This document shows, in pieces, positions 1 through 8,540 of a stretch of DNA of 37,862 nt. The position numbers were made by a program, and so were the translations under genes. The DNA is from Desulfobacteraceae bacterium (lineage in GTDB: Bacteria > Desulfobacterota > Desulfobacteria > Desulfobacterales > JAABSP01): positions 1 to 37,862 of the forward strand of contig JAABSP010000048.1 in assembly GCA_011390345.1 (NCBI GenBank), in the 5' to 3' direction. Numbering within the stretch: the first letter of the stretch is position 1; the number at the start of each line of letters is the position of its first letter. The notes under the pieces were generated by a model, which saw nothing but the letters and a program-made list of their open reading frames with translations, made no database searches and had not been told where the DNA came from.

Positions 1-1
1 A

Positions 2-835
2 TCTATGGATGAGATCATTTACGAGTTGAAGGATCACATGGCCGGGCTCAACTGCGGCCGGTGGGACTATATCTTCAGCTTCATCAAGCGGTTTAGAAAT
101 ATCCCGACCTATCTCTTCCCGGATCGCGCCCAGATCACCATGACCCGCCACTGCATGCACTCCTATTCGCTGCTGTCGATTCAGACCTGCCACAAGCGCG
201 GGGCTCACGCGATCGGCGGGATGGCCGCGCAGATCCCCATCAAGGATGATCCCGCGGCAAATGAACAGGCCCTGCAGAAGGTGAGAGACGACAAGATTCG
301 GGAGGCACAGGATGGCCATGACGGCACATGGGTGGCTCATCCGGGGCTGGTTAAGATCGCAAAAGAGGAGTTCGACCGGGTCATGGAGGGGAAAAACCAG
401 GTCCACCGGCTCCGGGAGGATGTCTCGGTGACGGCAAAGGATCTGCTGGAGCTGCCGGACGGGACCATCACCGAGGAGGGACTGCGGAAGAACATCGATG
501 TTGCCGTCCGGTACATGGCCAACTGGCTGGCCGGGGTCGGATGCGTTCCCATCTATAATCTGATGGAGGATGCCGCGACAGCGGAGATCTCCCGCACCCA
601 GGTCTGGCAGTGGCTCCACCACCCGGGCGGGGTGCTGCCGGATGGGAGAAAGATCGACCATGCCCTCTTTCACCACATCATGGGTCAGGAGATGGCCAGG
701 ATTCGAAACGAGGTGGGCGGAGACGACTTCTCGGCAAAGAAATATGAACAGGCCGCAAAGCTTTTTGAGGAGATCGTGACCGATAAGGAACTGGCAGAGT
801 TTTTGACTCTGAAAGCCTACGCATATCTGGATTAG
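2..835 (+). CDS. aceB: Malate synthase, C-terminal part (5' end outside window)
   Basis: This is the C-terminal ~277 residues of malate synthase A, which condenses glyoxylate with acetyl-CoA to malate in the glyoxylate bypass. The reading frame is open to the window edge, so the ATG at 5 is internal. Family landmarks visible are the AGLNCGRWDYIFSFIK segment near the start, a GGMAAQIPI stretch, and DGTWVAHPGL. These match the central and C-terminal parts of the TIM-barrel enzyme. The gene ends in TAG and lies 30 bases before the isocitrate lyase start, so the two bypass enzymes very probably form one operon. The only doubt is the unseen N-terminus. Confidence 0.95.
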   Translation, partial: SMDEIIYELKDHMAGLNCGRWDYIFSFIKRFRNIPTYLFPDRAQITMTRHCMHSYSLLSIQTCHKRGAHAIGGMAAQIPIKDDPAANEQALQKVRDDKIREAQDGHDGTWVAHPGLVKIAKEEFDRVMEGKNQVHRLREDVSVTAKDLLELPDGTITEEGLRKNIDVAVRYMANWLAGVGCVPIYNLMEDAATAEISRTQVWQWLHHPGGVLPDGRKIDHALFHHIMGQEMARIRNEVGGDDFSAKKYEQAAKLFEEIVTDKELAEFLTLKAYAYLD

Positions 836-865
836 ACGCTTTTGCTTAAAAGAAAGGAAATCTCG

Positions 866-2203
866 ATGAACGAGATCGATAAAAGAGCCATTGAACAGGA
901 GAAACGGGGCAAGACCAAGGCGGTTGACCCGGTCCGGGCCGCTCGGTTGAAAGATGAGTGGGAGAATTCCCCGCGCTGGAACGGGATCAGCCGGGGCTAC
1001 TCCCCGGAGGAGATGCTCAAGCTCCGGGGATCGCTGAAGATCGAATTTACCTTTGCCGAGGCCGGCGCGGAGCGGCTCTGGTATCTTCTCCATACCGAAG
1101 AGTACATCGCCGCGCTCGGAGCCCTCACCGGCAATCAGGCGGTGCAGCAGGTGGAGGCGGGCCTCAAGGCGATCTATCTCAGCGGCTGGCAGGTCGCGGC
1201 CGACGCGAATCTGGCCGGGGAGATGTATCCGGACCAGAGCCTATATCCGGCCAACAGCGTGCCGGCCGTGGTCAAACGGATCAACAACTCGCTGCGCCGC
1301 GCGGACCAGATCGAGGTGATCGACTGCTGCAAGATGGGGCCCTACTGGTTTGCCCCCATTGTCGCGGACGCGGAGGCCGGGTTCGGCGGAGCGCTGAACG
1401 CGTTCGAGCTGATGAAGGCGATGATCGACGCGGGCGCGGCCGGGGTCCATTTCGAGGATCAGCTCGCATCGGCCAAGAAGTGTGGCCACATGGGCGGCAA
1501 GGTGCTGGTTCCGATCAGCGAATTCGAGACCAAGCTGACCGCGGCACGGCTCGCGGCCGATATCTGCGGGGTTCCAACGCTGCTCATCGCTCGCACCGAT
1601 GCGGATGCGGCCAATCTGATCACCAACGATATCGACGAGCGGGACAGGCCATTTATCGCAGACCAGCCGAGAACCGTGGAGGGGTTTCACTACTACAACG
1701 GGGGGCTGGATGCGGCCATCAACCGGGGAAAGGCATATGCGCCCTTTGCCGATCTGATCTGGTGCGAGACCTCAAAGCCCGATCTCGATCAGGCCAAAAA
1801 GTTCGCGGAAGCCATTCATGCCGAATATCCGGAGAAGCTGCTGGCCTACAACTGCTCCCCCTCATTCAACTGGCAGCGACATCTGGATGATGCAACTATC
1901 GGGGTTTTTCAGCGGGAGCTGGCCGCGATGGGATACAAGTTCCAGTTCGTGACCCTGGCCGGATTCCACGCGCTCAACCTGGGGATGTTCGAGCTGGCCC
2001 GGGCCTACAAATCCGAAGGAATGCTCGCCTATTCCCAATTTCAGCAGCGGGAGTTCGACCAGGAGAAGGAGAGCGGTTATATGGCCACCACCCATCAGAA
2101 GTTCGTGGGGACCGGCTATTTCGATCAGGTGATGAACACCATCACAGCAGGGAAGAGTTCCGTGGTCGCGATGGAGGGCTCTACCGAGTCGGAGCAGTTT
2201 TAG
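866..2203 (+). CDS. aceA: Isocitrate lyase
   Basis: Cleaves isocitrate to glyoxylate and succinate, the first step of the glyoxylate bypass. With the ATG at 866 the protein has 445 residues, normal for the bacterial enzyme. The signature [13 protein letters not shown] is present, with the catalytic cysteine at residue 206 in K-K-C-G-H. The N-terminal [11 protein letters not shown] and the YPDQSLYP stretch are also family hallmarks. A TTG at 842 would add eight residues, but an AAGGAAA ribosome site sits just before 866, so I chose the ATG. It follows malate synthase closely (same strand, 30 bases) and converges with ptsP after a 9-base gap. Confidence 0.96.
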   Translation: MNEIDKRAIEQEKRGKTKAVDPVRAARLKDEWENSPRWNGISRGYSPEEMLKLRGSLKIEFTFAEAGAERLWYLLHTEEYIAALGALTGNQAVQQVEAGLKAIYLSGWQVAADANLAGEMYPDQSLYPANSVPAVVKRINNSLRRADQIEVIDCCKMGPYWFAPIVADAEAGFGGALNAFELMKAMIDAGAAGVHFEDQLASAKKCGHMGGKVLVPISEFETKLTAARLAADICGVPTLLIARTDADAANLITNDIDERDRPFIADQPRTVEGFHYYNGGLDAAINRGKAYAPFADLIWCETSKPDLDQAKKFAEAIHAEYPEKLLAYNCSPSFNWQRHLDDATIGVFQRELAAMGYKFQFVTLAGFHALNLGMFELARAYKSEGMLAYSQFQQREFDQEKESGYMATTHQKFVGTGYFDQVMNTITAGKSSVVAMEGSTESEQF

Positions 2204-2212
2204 GCTTCGGCA

Positions 2213-4519
2213 TCAGCCAAAAGGGGAGCTGTCCAGGATCTCCCGGATCTCTTTGATCGTACTCTTCTCCAGCAGAGCCCTGGCATGTTCTTCGGCCTCT
2301 TTCAGTGTGAAGCTGCTGATCCTTGCCTGCACCAGGGGGAGATGCTTGGGCTCCACGCTCAGCCGTCTCAGGCCGATGCCGATGAGAAAGGGGAGAGTAT
2401 CGGGCTCATGGGCCATCTCGCCGCAGATGGAGATCTCCTTGTCGGCTGCGGCTGCGGCCTTTACAATCCGGTTCAGCCCTCGCAGGATCGACGGGTGGAA
2501 GGGCCGGTAGTAGTCGGACACCTTCTCGTCGGTCCGGTCCACCGCGAGCATGTACTGGATGAAGTCGTTGGTTCCCACCGAAAGAAAATCAGCCTCCTGA
2601 ACAAACCGGTCCACGATCTCGATGACTGCCGGCAGCTCGGCCATCATTCCGATGGCCGGGTTCTGGTGGTGGGGCAGGTTGTCCCGCTCCAGGGCCGCCA
2701 TGCAGTCGTGGACGATGGCTTTGGCCTCTAAAAATTCATCCACGGATGAGATCATGGGGAACATGATCTTTAAAATCCCCGCGTCGGCCCCGGCTCGCAG
2801 AATGGCTCGGATCTGGATCTCGAAATGCTCCTGGTGGCGCAGAGAGAAGCGGATGGAGCGAAGCCCCAGCGCGGGGTTTGGGCCGGCCGTGGCATCGCCG
2901 TGGGCCAGGGTCTTGTCGCCGCCTACATCCAGGGTCCGGATCGTCACCTCCTGCCCCTCCATCTCGTGGATGACCCGCTTGTAGATCAGGTACTGCTCGG
3001 TCTCGGAGGGGAAGACCGGACGGATCAGAAAGGGGAATTCGGTCCGGTAGAGCCCCACTCCTTCGGCCTTCAATGCCTTGGCAGTGCTCAACTGAGCCAG
3101 CAGATTGATGTTGGCCAGCAGCCGCACCCGCACCCCGTCTGCGGTCTCGGTGGTCGGAGACATGATGTGGGAGAGCGGGGAGGCGGCCGCCTTGAGCCTG
3201 CGCTGGGACTGGAAGTTCTCCACCAGATCGTCCGGAGGCCGGATGTAGATGTTGCCGATGTCGGCATCGAGCAGCACCGGGGTTCCGGAGGGAAGCTTCA
3301 TCAGCTCGGGACGGTTGGCGATCACCAGGGGGATCTGAAGGGAGCAGGCCAGGATCGCCACATGGGAGGTGACGCCGCCCCGGACCAGAACGATCCCCTC
3401 CACCTCGTCGCAGGCAAACCTGAGGACTTCAGAGGGGTGGAGGTCTCCGGCGATCACAACGGTTCCCCCCAATGCCTCCTGGTACTCTTCATCTCTGTCG
3501 GTCGTATCGGCATAGAGGTTTCTCAGAATCCGGCCTGTGAGATCCTCGATATCATTGGTCTTCTCCCGGATGTAGGCATGGGGGCTGGTGGAGAAGATCT
3601 CGATATACTGGTTGGCCACGCTCTTGACCGCGTCCGGTACCGGCTTTCCCTCCTTGATGCCCTGGATGATCCGATTCATGAATTTATTGTCTTTTAGAAT
3701 CATGAAATGGGCCGAAAAGATGAGGGTGGCACTCTCCGGAAGCTGTTCGGAAAAGCGGGTTTGAAATGACTTTAGCTGGTCCTCGGACGCCTTTACGGCC
3801 CGATGGAAGTCCTTCAGGGAATAGGGGCTGCCCGAAAGAGAGGGGTCCCGAAGAAGCGCGGTATGGCTGCCGTGGAAGACCACGGCTCGGCCATAGGCAT
3901 ACCCGTCAGAAGCGGAGCGGCCCTGGATGAAGGTGGGAAAAGCCGCGTTTGCCCCGGGTTTCTTTCCTGAGATTGCCGGTGATTCCTCACCAAAGGCGCT
4001 GCCGTAATCCATCAGGAGCCGGGCGTTTTCCACTGCGCCGGCCAGTTGGGAGGCCGCGGCCTTGAGGGCCAGGATATCGAGATTGGTGAAGTGGTTCCGG
4101 GCTTCATGCTGGACCACTAGAACGCCGATCCTCTGCACCCCTCGGGAGATGGGAACCGCGAGAAAGGATTCAAAAGGGTCCTCATCGGCCTCTTCAAAGC
4201 GTTTGAACCGGGGACTCTGGCTTGCACATGCCTCGATGATCGGCTTCTGGCGATCAAAGGCCGCGCCCACCAGCCCCTCCTCGGGCCGCATGGAGACCTG
4301 GTCCACCGCCTTGGGGTTCAGCCCTACCGTGGATCTCAAGACAAGGTTTCCCTCTTCCTCGTCATAGAGGTAAATGGAACAGACATCTGCAGTTAGGTAG
4401 CGGGCCACGATCGCGGCTGTCCGTCGGAGAAAGCTTCGGATATCCGAGCTTTCCGTCAGCAGGTCCGACAGCTCGCTCACATCGCAGAGCAGATCGAAGT
4501 GGCGGTGATGCTTCTTCAT
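2213..4519 (-). CDS. ptsP: GAF-domain phosphoenolpyruvate-protein phosphotransferase (Enzyme I-Ntr type)
   Basis: Autophosphorylates from PEP and passes phosphate to an NPr-type carrier in the nitrogen-related phosphotransferase cascade; cytoplasmic. Residues ~20-165 form a GAF sensor domain. Enzyme I domains follow: an HPr-binding/swivelling region ~200-430 with the phospho-acceptor histidine H386 in GGVTSHVAILA, and the PEP-binding barrel ~450-745 with LDVGGDK, the SVGTNDFIQY motif and the catalytic cysteine C699 in ISICGEM. The 768-residue length fits PtsP. It sits downstream of the PII-ACT fusion and glnD, which agrees with a nitrogen-regulatory role. No Shine-Dalgarno precedes the ATG, and a good promoter -10 box lies only 8 bases upstream (see findings). 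NPr and EIIA-Ntr are not in the window. Confidence 0.93.
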   Translation of the reverse strand: MKKHHRHFDLLCDVSELSDLLTESSDIRSFLRRTAAIVARYLTADVCSIYLYDEEEGNLVLRSTVGLNPKAVDQVSMRPEEGLVGAAFDRQKPIIEACASQSPRFKRFEEADEDPFESFLAVPISRGVQRIGVLVVQHEARNHFTNLDILALKAAASQLAGAVENARLLMDYGSAFGEESPAISGKKPGANAAFPTFIQGRSASDGYAYGRAVVFHGSHTALLRDPSLSGSPYSLKDFHRAVKASEDQLKSFQTRFSEQLPESATLIFSAHFMILKDNKFMNRIIQGIKEGKPVPDAVKSVANQYIEIFSTSPHAYIREKTNDIEDLTGRILRNLYADTTDRDEEYQEALGGTVVIAGDLHPSEVLRFACDEVEGIVLVRGGVTSHVAILACSLQIPLVIANRPELMKLPSGTPVLLDADIGNIYIRPPDDLVENFQSQRRLKAAASPLSHIMSPTTETADGVRVRLLANINLLAQLSTAKALKAEGVGLYRTEFPFLIRPVFPSETEQYLIYKRVIHEMEGQEVTIRTLDVGGDKTLAHGDATAGPNPALGLRSIRFSLRHQEHFEIQIRAILRAGADAGILKIMFPMISSVDEFLEAKAIVHDCMAALERDNLPHHQNPAIGMMAELPAVIEIVDRFVQEADFLSVGTNDFIQYMLAVDRTDEKVSDYYRPFHPSILRGLNRIVKAAAAADKEISICGEMAHEPDTLPFLIGIGLRRLSVEPKHLPLVQARISSFTLKEAEEHARALLEKSTIKEIREILDSSPFG

Positions 4520-4527
4520 CGGAGATA

Positions 4528-4556
4528 TCTATAATATATCCGGAAAAAACTTTCAA
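4528..4556 (-). promoter_or_regulatory. Predicted sigma-70 promoter of ptsP
   Basis: On the minus strand TTGAAA (4556-4551) is followed after 17 bases by TATAGA (4533-4528). The ptsP ATG begins at 4519, so the expected transcription start falls at or within one or two bases of the start codon. Seen directly as sequence match; activity is inferred. Confidence 0.6.
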
Positions 4557-4595
4557 GGATTATCCCGTGTGTGGAGGGGATATAGAAGGGGCCAA

Positions 4596-4621
4596 GCGCC
4601 GCGGGGGATTGCGGCGCTCGA
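4596..4621 (-). other. GC-rich hairpin between the PII-ACT gene and ptsP
   Basis: An inverted repeat, AAGCGCCGC / GCGGCGCTC around an eight-base loop, lies between the stop of the PII-ACT gene and the ptsP promoter. It has no T-tract, so it may be a processing or pausing hairpin rather than a canonical terminator. Confidence 0.4.
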
Positions 4622-4675
4622 ATCGGGCGGTGGTGTAACAGGGCCGATGCTTCACAGAGCGGCCCATGAAAAAGC

Positions 4676-5659
4676 TTATTTGATCTCTTCAGTTCCGCGG
4701 AACTCCAGTGCGGCCATAATGGCCCGTTTGATCCGGGAGACCTGAAGCGGGGACTCGGCCTTCTTTCCTGTGCTGTCTTTGATGTAGAAGGTGTCTTTGA
4801 CCCGGCCCCTGCAGGTGTCGATATGGGACATCCAGATGATGTAGCCGGCCCGGAAAAGGGCGTCAGCGATCTTGAAGAGAACCCCGGGCGCGTCTGTTGC
4901 AGCCACATCCACGGTGGTAAAGAGCAGAGAGCGGTCATTGTCCACATGAACCTGCGGAGAGATGTCCATCCCGGAACCCGGGGCTTTTCTGCCGGGGCCA
5001 GATCCGTTTCTTTTCAACTGCTCTGCAAGATCGATCCTGCCCGATAGGACCGACCCAAGATCCTTTTGGGCCTGCAGAGCAGCCGATTCTTTGAAAGGCT
5101 CTCCCGGAAGGGGACGGACCTTCAGAATATCAAGGGTGCTGTTTCCCTGCCGGTAGCTCTTGGCCGAGACGATGTCAAAGCTGTTCAGGGTGAGGACCCC
5201 GACAATTTTGGGGAATACGCCGGGACATTTCTGGGCCACCACCGTCAGGGTACGGGTTTCTCGGTCCAGGGATTGGGCCATTTTCCAGGTGAAGTGTACC
5301 GGGACTGCACTTTGGGATTCCCTGTTTTCGGCTTTTTTTCGCGGTTTCGGAGGATCTCCGGTATCACAGGATTGGCCCACTGAGGTATAGATCCCGTTTT
5401 TCCCCTCCAGCCGCACCAGCCGGGAGACCGCATCGAGGATCTCGCCGTCCTGGTGGTTTTCTGCAAGGATCTCCACTTTGGCTCTGGGGATGGGGGTGTC
5501 AAGGTAACAGACCTCTCCTCGATGGTGGTATCTTTTCCGCTTGTCGATGTTGTTCTTCACTTCCGATATCATGATCTCCTCGATTCCGCTCTCCAGTAGA
5601 AAGTCATACAGCAGCGCAACCTCATCGAGGTTGATGAGCAGCTCGAATTTCTTCATCAT
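4676..5659 (-). CDS. PII-like domain fused to two GlnD-type ACT domains
   Basis: Unusual 327-residue fusion. Residues ~1-95 resemble a PII (GlnB/GlnK) signal protein: an MKKFELLINLDEV start, a T-loop-like segment HHRGEVCYLDTPIPRAKVEIL that aligns with the PII pattern YRGAEY..DFLPK.KIEI (one-residue insertion, with a tyrosine at the position of the uridylylated Tyr51), and a final GKNGIYTSVG like GDGKIFV. Residues ~125-325 hold two ACT domains closely resembling the GlnD C-terminus (CPGVFPKIVGVL and APGVLFKIADALFRAGY). The start at 5659 is preferred because GAAGGA precedes it and it clears the glnD stop at 5676; a longer frame starts at 5698. It probably senses nitrogen (glutamine/2-oxoglutarate) beside glnD. 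The function is inferred; domain resemblance is seen by eye only. Confidence 0.75.
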   Translation of the reverse strand: MMKKFELLINLDEVALLYDFLLESGIEEIMISEVKNNIDKRKRYHHRGEVCYLDTPIPRAKVEILAENHQDGEILDAVSRLVRLEGKNGIYTSVGQSCDTGDPPKPRKKAENRESQSAVPVHFTWKMAQSLDRETRTLTVVAQKCPGVFPKIVGVLTLNSFDIVSAKSYRQGNSTLDILKVRPLPGEPFKESAALQAQKDLGSVLSGRIDLAEQLKRNGSGPGRKAPGSGMDISPQVHVDNDRSLLFTTVDVAATDAPGVLFKIADALFRAGYIIWMSHIDTCRGRVKDTFYIKDSTGKKAESPLQVSRIKRAIMAALEFRGTEEIK

Positions 5660-5675
5660 CCGTTTTCCTTCATCC

Positions 5676-8348
5676 TCAACTTCCTGGGCCATCTTCATCC
5701 TTCTCTTTCTTCGATTGATCTTCTATGACCGGCAGTACAGCGGCCACGGCCTCTTCAATGCTGCGGATTCGAGCCGGCTCGTCCACTTTCTGTCCCTCCA
5801 GATCCCGCACATAGAAGACATCCACGGCCTGATCCACCCTTGTGGCGATCTGTGCGCTCCGGATATCGAGGCCGCACCGGAAGAGCGCGCTGGTGATCCC
5901 GTAGATGAGCCCGGGCCGGTCGTGGGTATAGACTTCGATGATGGTGAAGAAGCTGGAGCTGTTATTGTCCACTACGATCCTGTTGGGTACTTCCTGTTCC
6001 GAGATGGGCAGGGGCTTATGGCCTGCGCCATACTCCTGCATCACCTCATCCACATCGATTTTGCCCTCCATCGCGGCTCTCAGTTCCCTTTGAACCCGCT
6101 CCCACCGATCCTCTTCAAAGAGCGGGTCCGGCGGCGGCGTCACCGTCAGAATATCGAGGGTGATCCCGTTTTTCCAGGTGTGGAACTGCGCATCGAGAAT
6201 CCCGATGCCATTGACGGTGAGAATCCCTGCAAGCTTTGCAAAAAAACCGGGGCTGTCCTTTCCGCAGAGCGCGATCCGCCGGGCATCCGCGCCTTGAACC
6301 TTCTCAATTTTCCAGAGGAAATTCCCATCTCCCAATTCCCTGTACAGGTCAATGTGGGAGAGAATATCCGAAACCATTGTATTGACCAGGTATCTCGGCG
6401 ACATGACCGCCAGCAGGGGTTCCAGATTCTGCCGCTGTTGCGGGGCCGCCCCCTCCAGGATCTGCGCCTCCTTCTCCCGGAGGATCTCGATCGCCTTTGC
6501 CCCCCCCAGATCTCCGTTTTCCAGAATATTGAGGATATTGAAGAAAAGATCCCGCAGCAGGATCGCGGTCCATTCGTTCCAGGCTTTGGGGCCTGTTGCC
6601 ATGAGATCCGCAACCGTGAGGAGATAGAGCATCTTCAGCAGGTGCGGGTCTTTGATCCGCCGGGCGCAGGCCATTACGGTCTCCTCGTCGTTGATATCCC
6701 TGCGGGTGGCGTTTCGGATCAGAAAAAGGTGCTCTTGCACCAGAAACACGGCCGCGGCGATCTCCTTGGGCCGCATGCCGATCCGACCCAGAATCCGCTC
6801 GGTGATCTCCGCGCCCGACCGGGAATGATCCGAGTCGGGAATTCCTTTCCCGATGTCGTGGAGGAGGCCGGCCCAGAGCAGCAGACGCTTTTTCGAAATC
6901 TCCCGGAAGAGCTGGAGAGAGAGCGGGTCGATTTCACCATCCTCACCGGCAGCGAAGCGCTTCAAGGTCTGCACCGTGCGCAGGGAGTGCTTGTCCACCG
7001 GATAGACATGGTAGGCATCATATTCGATCCGGTCGATGATCTCCTCGAACTCCGGGATGAATCGCTCCAGAAATCGGGTGTTGAGCATCTCGTTCAACAC
7101 ATTGAAGGTCGGCGCGGGGAGCAGGAGGATCTGCTCGAAGGTTTTGACTGCAGGTTTGAACCGGATGAAGTTCTCGTCGATGAGACCGGAGAACTCCCGG
7201 ATCAGCCTGCTCGCCTCGGGGCTTAAGGGAAGCTTGAGCCTTGCGCTCTCCTCGAAGATCTTGATCAGCAGCATCGGGGTCCGGACGATGTTTTCCGGCG
7301 CTGAAAAGCAGAGCTGATCCCGTTTGATCTCGATCCCCTCTGTCCGGGCCCCTTTGGATGAGCGGCGCCGGATGCTGAACCACTTCTTTGCCGCGCCCAG
7401 TTCATGGAGAAACATCATATGGCGCTGTTTCACCCGCTCCATATGGCCGTGGAGATCCCCCAGAAAACGCTCCACCGGCTTCTGCCCGTTCTCGACCTGG
7501 TATCCCATGACTTGGGCTAGCCGGGGCTGGTATTCAAAATGGAGCTGGTCATATTTCCGGCCGATAAAACGGTGCAGAAAGTTCCGGGCCCTCCAGATGA
7601 AAGATAGCGCTTTTTCAAGAGCCTCGTACTCTTCATGGGAGAGAAAGCCCCGGAACTCCAGATCCCGGGGACGGCGAAGGCCGAACTTGACCTGTGCGAT
7701 CCAGAGCAGAGCATGGTAGTCCCGCAGCCCTCCTTGGCCCTCCTTGAGGTTCGGCTCCAGCAGATAGGCTGAATCGCCAAAGAGCCCGTGCCTCTCCCGG
7801 GTCGATTCCACCAGCCAGGAGATGACCCGGTCCGATTTCCGGAAGAGCACCTTCTCCCGAAGCCGCTCCAGCATCTCGGAATAGAGGGGAGACATTCCGC
7901 AGATAAAGCGGGCATCCAGCAAAGAGGTGAGTACCTCGTAATCCTTTGCCGCAAGATGAAGGCATTCGGAGAGGGAGCGGGTGGCGTGTCCGATGTCGAT
8001 GCCGATGTCCCACAACGGGAAGATCATCTCCCGGATCAGTCCCTCGGCCTCGTCCGGTATCCGCTTTTTGAAGAGAAAGAGGATATCCACATCCGAATGG
8101 AGGCACTGCTCCTGCCGGCCGTACCCCCCTACGGCAATGATGGCATAGGGATTCCGCGCGATTCCCATGGTGGGCCCCACCATGCTCTGGGCAAAACTCT
8201 GGCAGAAGTATTCGTCCAGCAGCCGGGTATGTTCCTTTTGGAAATCGACCGGCGCACCCGAAAGAAAAGCGGCCGCAAGCTGCTCCCGCTCTTTGAAAAG
8301 CCTTTTTACCGCATCGATGTAACGATCTTGTATTTGCATATCAAGCAT
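5676..8348 (-). CDS. glnD: Bifunctional PII uridylyltransferase / uridylyl-removing enzyme
   Basis: Senses glutamine and adds or removes UMP on PII proteins. The 890-residue protein has the standard order. The nucleotidyltransferase domain carries GGYGRQEQCLHSDVDILFLF with G74-G75 and catalytic D86/D88. A GlnD linker region follows, then an HD phosphohydrolase domain with H497-D498 in LLHDIGKG and H508. Two ACT domains lie at ~700-780 and ~810-885. A strong AGGAG/AAGGAAAAG ribosome site precedes the ATG. It is followed after 16 bases by the PII-ACT fusion and then ptsP, forming a nitrogen-control gene set. The C-terminal ACT pair here and in the downstream gene look paralogous. Confidence 0.96.
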   Translation of the reverse strand: MLDMQIQDRYIDAVKRLFKEREQLAAAFLSGAPVDFQKEHTRLLDEYFCQSFAQSMVGPTMGIARNPYAIIAVGGYGRQEQCLHSDVDILFLFKKRIPDEAEGLIREMIFPLWDIGIDIGHATRSLSECLHLAAKDYEVLTSLLDARFICGMSPLYSEMLERLREKVLFRKSDRVISWLVESTRERHGLFGDSAYLLEPNLKEGQGGLRDYHALLWIAQVKFGLRRPRDLEFRGFLSHEEYEALEKALSFIWRARNFLHRFIGRKYDQLHFEYQPRLAQVMGYQVENGQKPVERFLGDLHGHMERVKQRHMMFLHELGAAKKWFSIRRRSSKGARTEGIEIKRDQLCFSAPENIVRTPMLLIKIFEESARLKLPLSPEASRLIREFSGLIDENFIRFKPAVKTFEQILLLPAPTFNVLNEMLNTRFLERFIPEFEEIIDRIEYDAYHVYPVDKHSLRTVQTLKRFAAGEDGEIDPLSLQLFREISKKRLLLWAGLLHDIGKGIPDSDHSRSGAEITERILGRIGMRPKEIAAAVFLVQEHLFLIRNATRRDINDEETVMACARRIKDPHLLKMLYLLTVADLMATGPKAWNEWTAILLRDLFFNILNILENGDLGGAKAIEILREKEAQILEGAAPQQRQNLEPLLAVMSPRYLVNTMVSDILSHIDLYRELGDGNFLWKIEKVQGADARRIALCGKDSPGFFAKLAGILTVNGIGILDAQFHTWKNGITLDILTVTPPPDPLFEEDRWERVQRELRAAMEGKIDVDEVMQEYGAGHKPLPISEQEVPNRIVVDNNSSSFFTIIEVYTHDRPGLIYGITSALFRCGLDIRSAQIATRVDQAVDVFYVRDLEGQKVDEPARIRSIEEAVAAVLPVIEDQSKKEKDEDGPGS

Positions 8349-8485
8349 GATCTTTTCCTTTTCTCCTGCAAATAGACAGCAAGAGGCGTACCAACGGAGA
8401 AAAAAGAGCCGGGATATGATTTAACTTTCAGAAATCTATGGGTATTTCAAAAAAAGATGGGGAGAGAGGGGGAGGTTGGGGGTCG

Positions 8486-8526
8486 GACAAAAATGTATTT
8501 GATTGAAAAATTGGAGACAAAAATGT
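8486..8526. repeat. Pair of 11-bp direct repeats upstream of glnD
   Basis: GACAAAAATGT occurs at 8486-8496 and again at 8516-8526, exactly 30 bases apart, in the gap between glnD (starting at 8348) and the next minus-strand gene (stop at 8541). The three-turn spacing suggests a possible regulator site ahead of glnD. No clear promoter match was found next to it. Confidence 0.4.
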
Positions 8527-8540
8527 TTTCTCTGGAAGGG

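Noticed and set aside
5541-7226. 561-residue plus-strand frame opposite glnD
   Set aside because: It lies antisense to the unambiguous glnD gene, shows no conserved motif and begins within another gene. It is a shadow of G+C-rich coding sequence.
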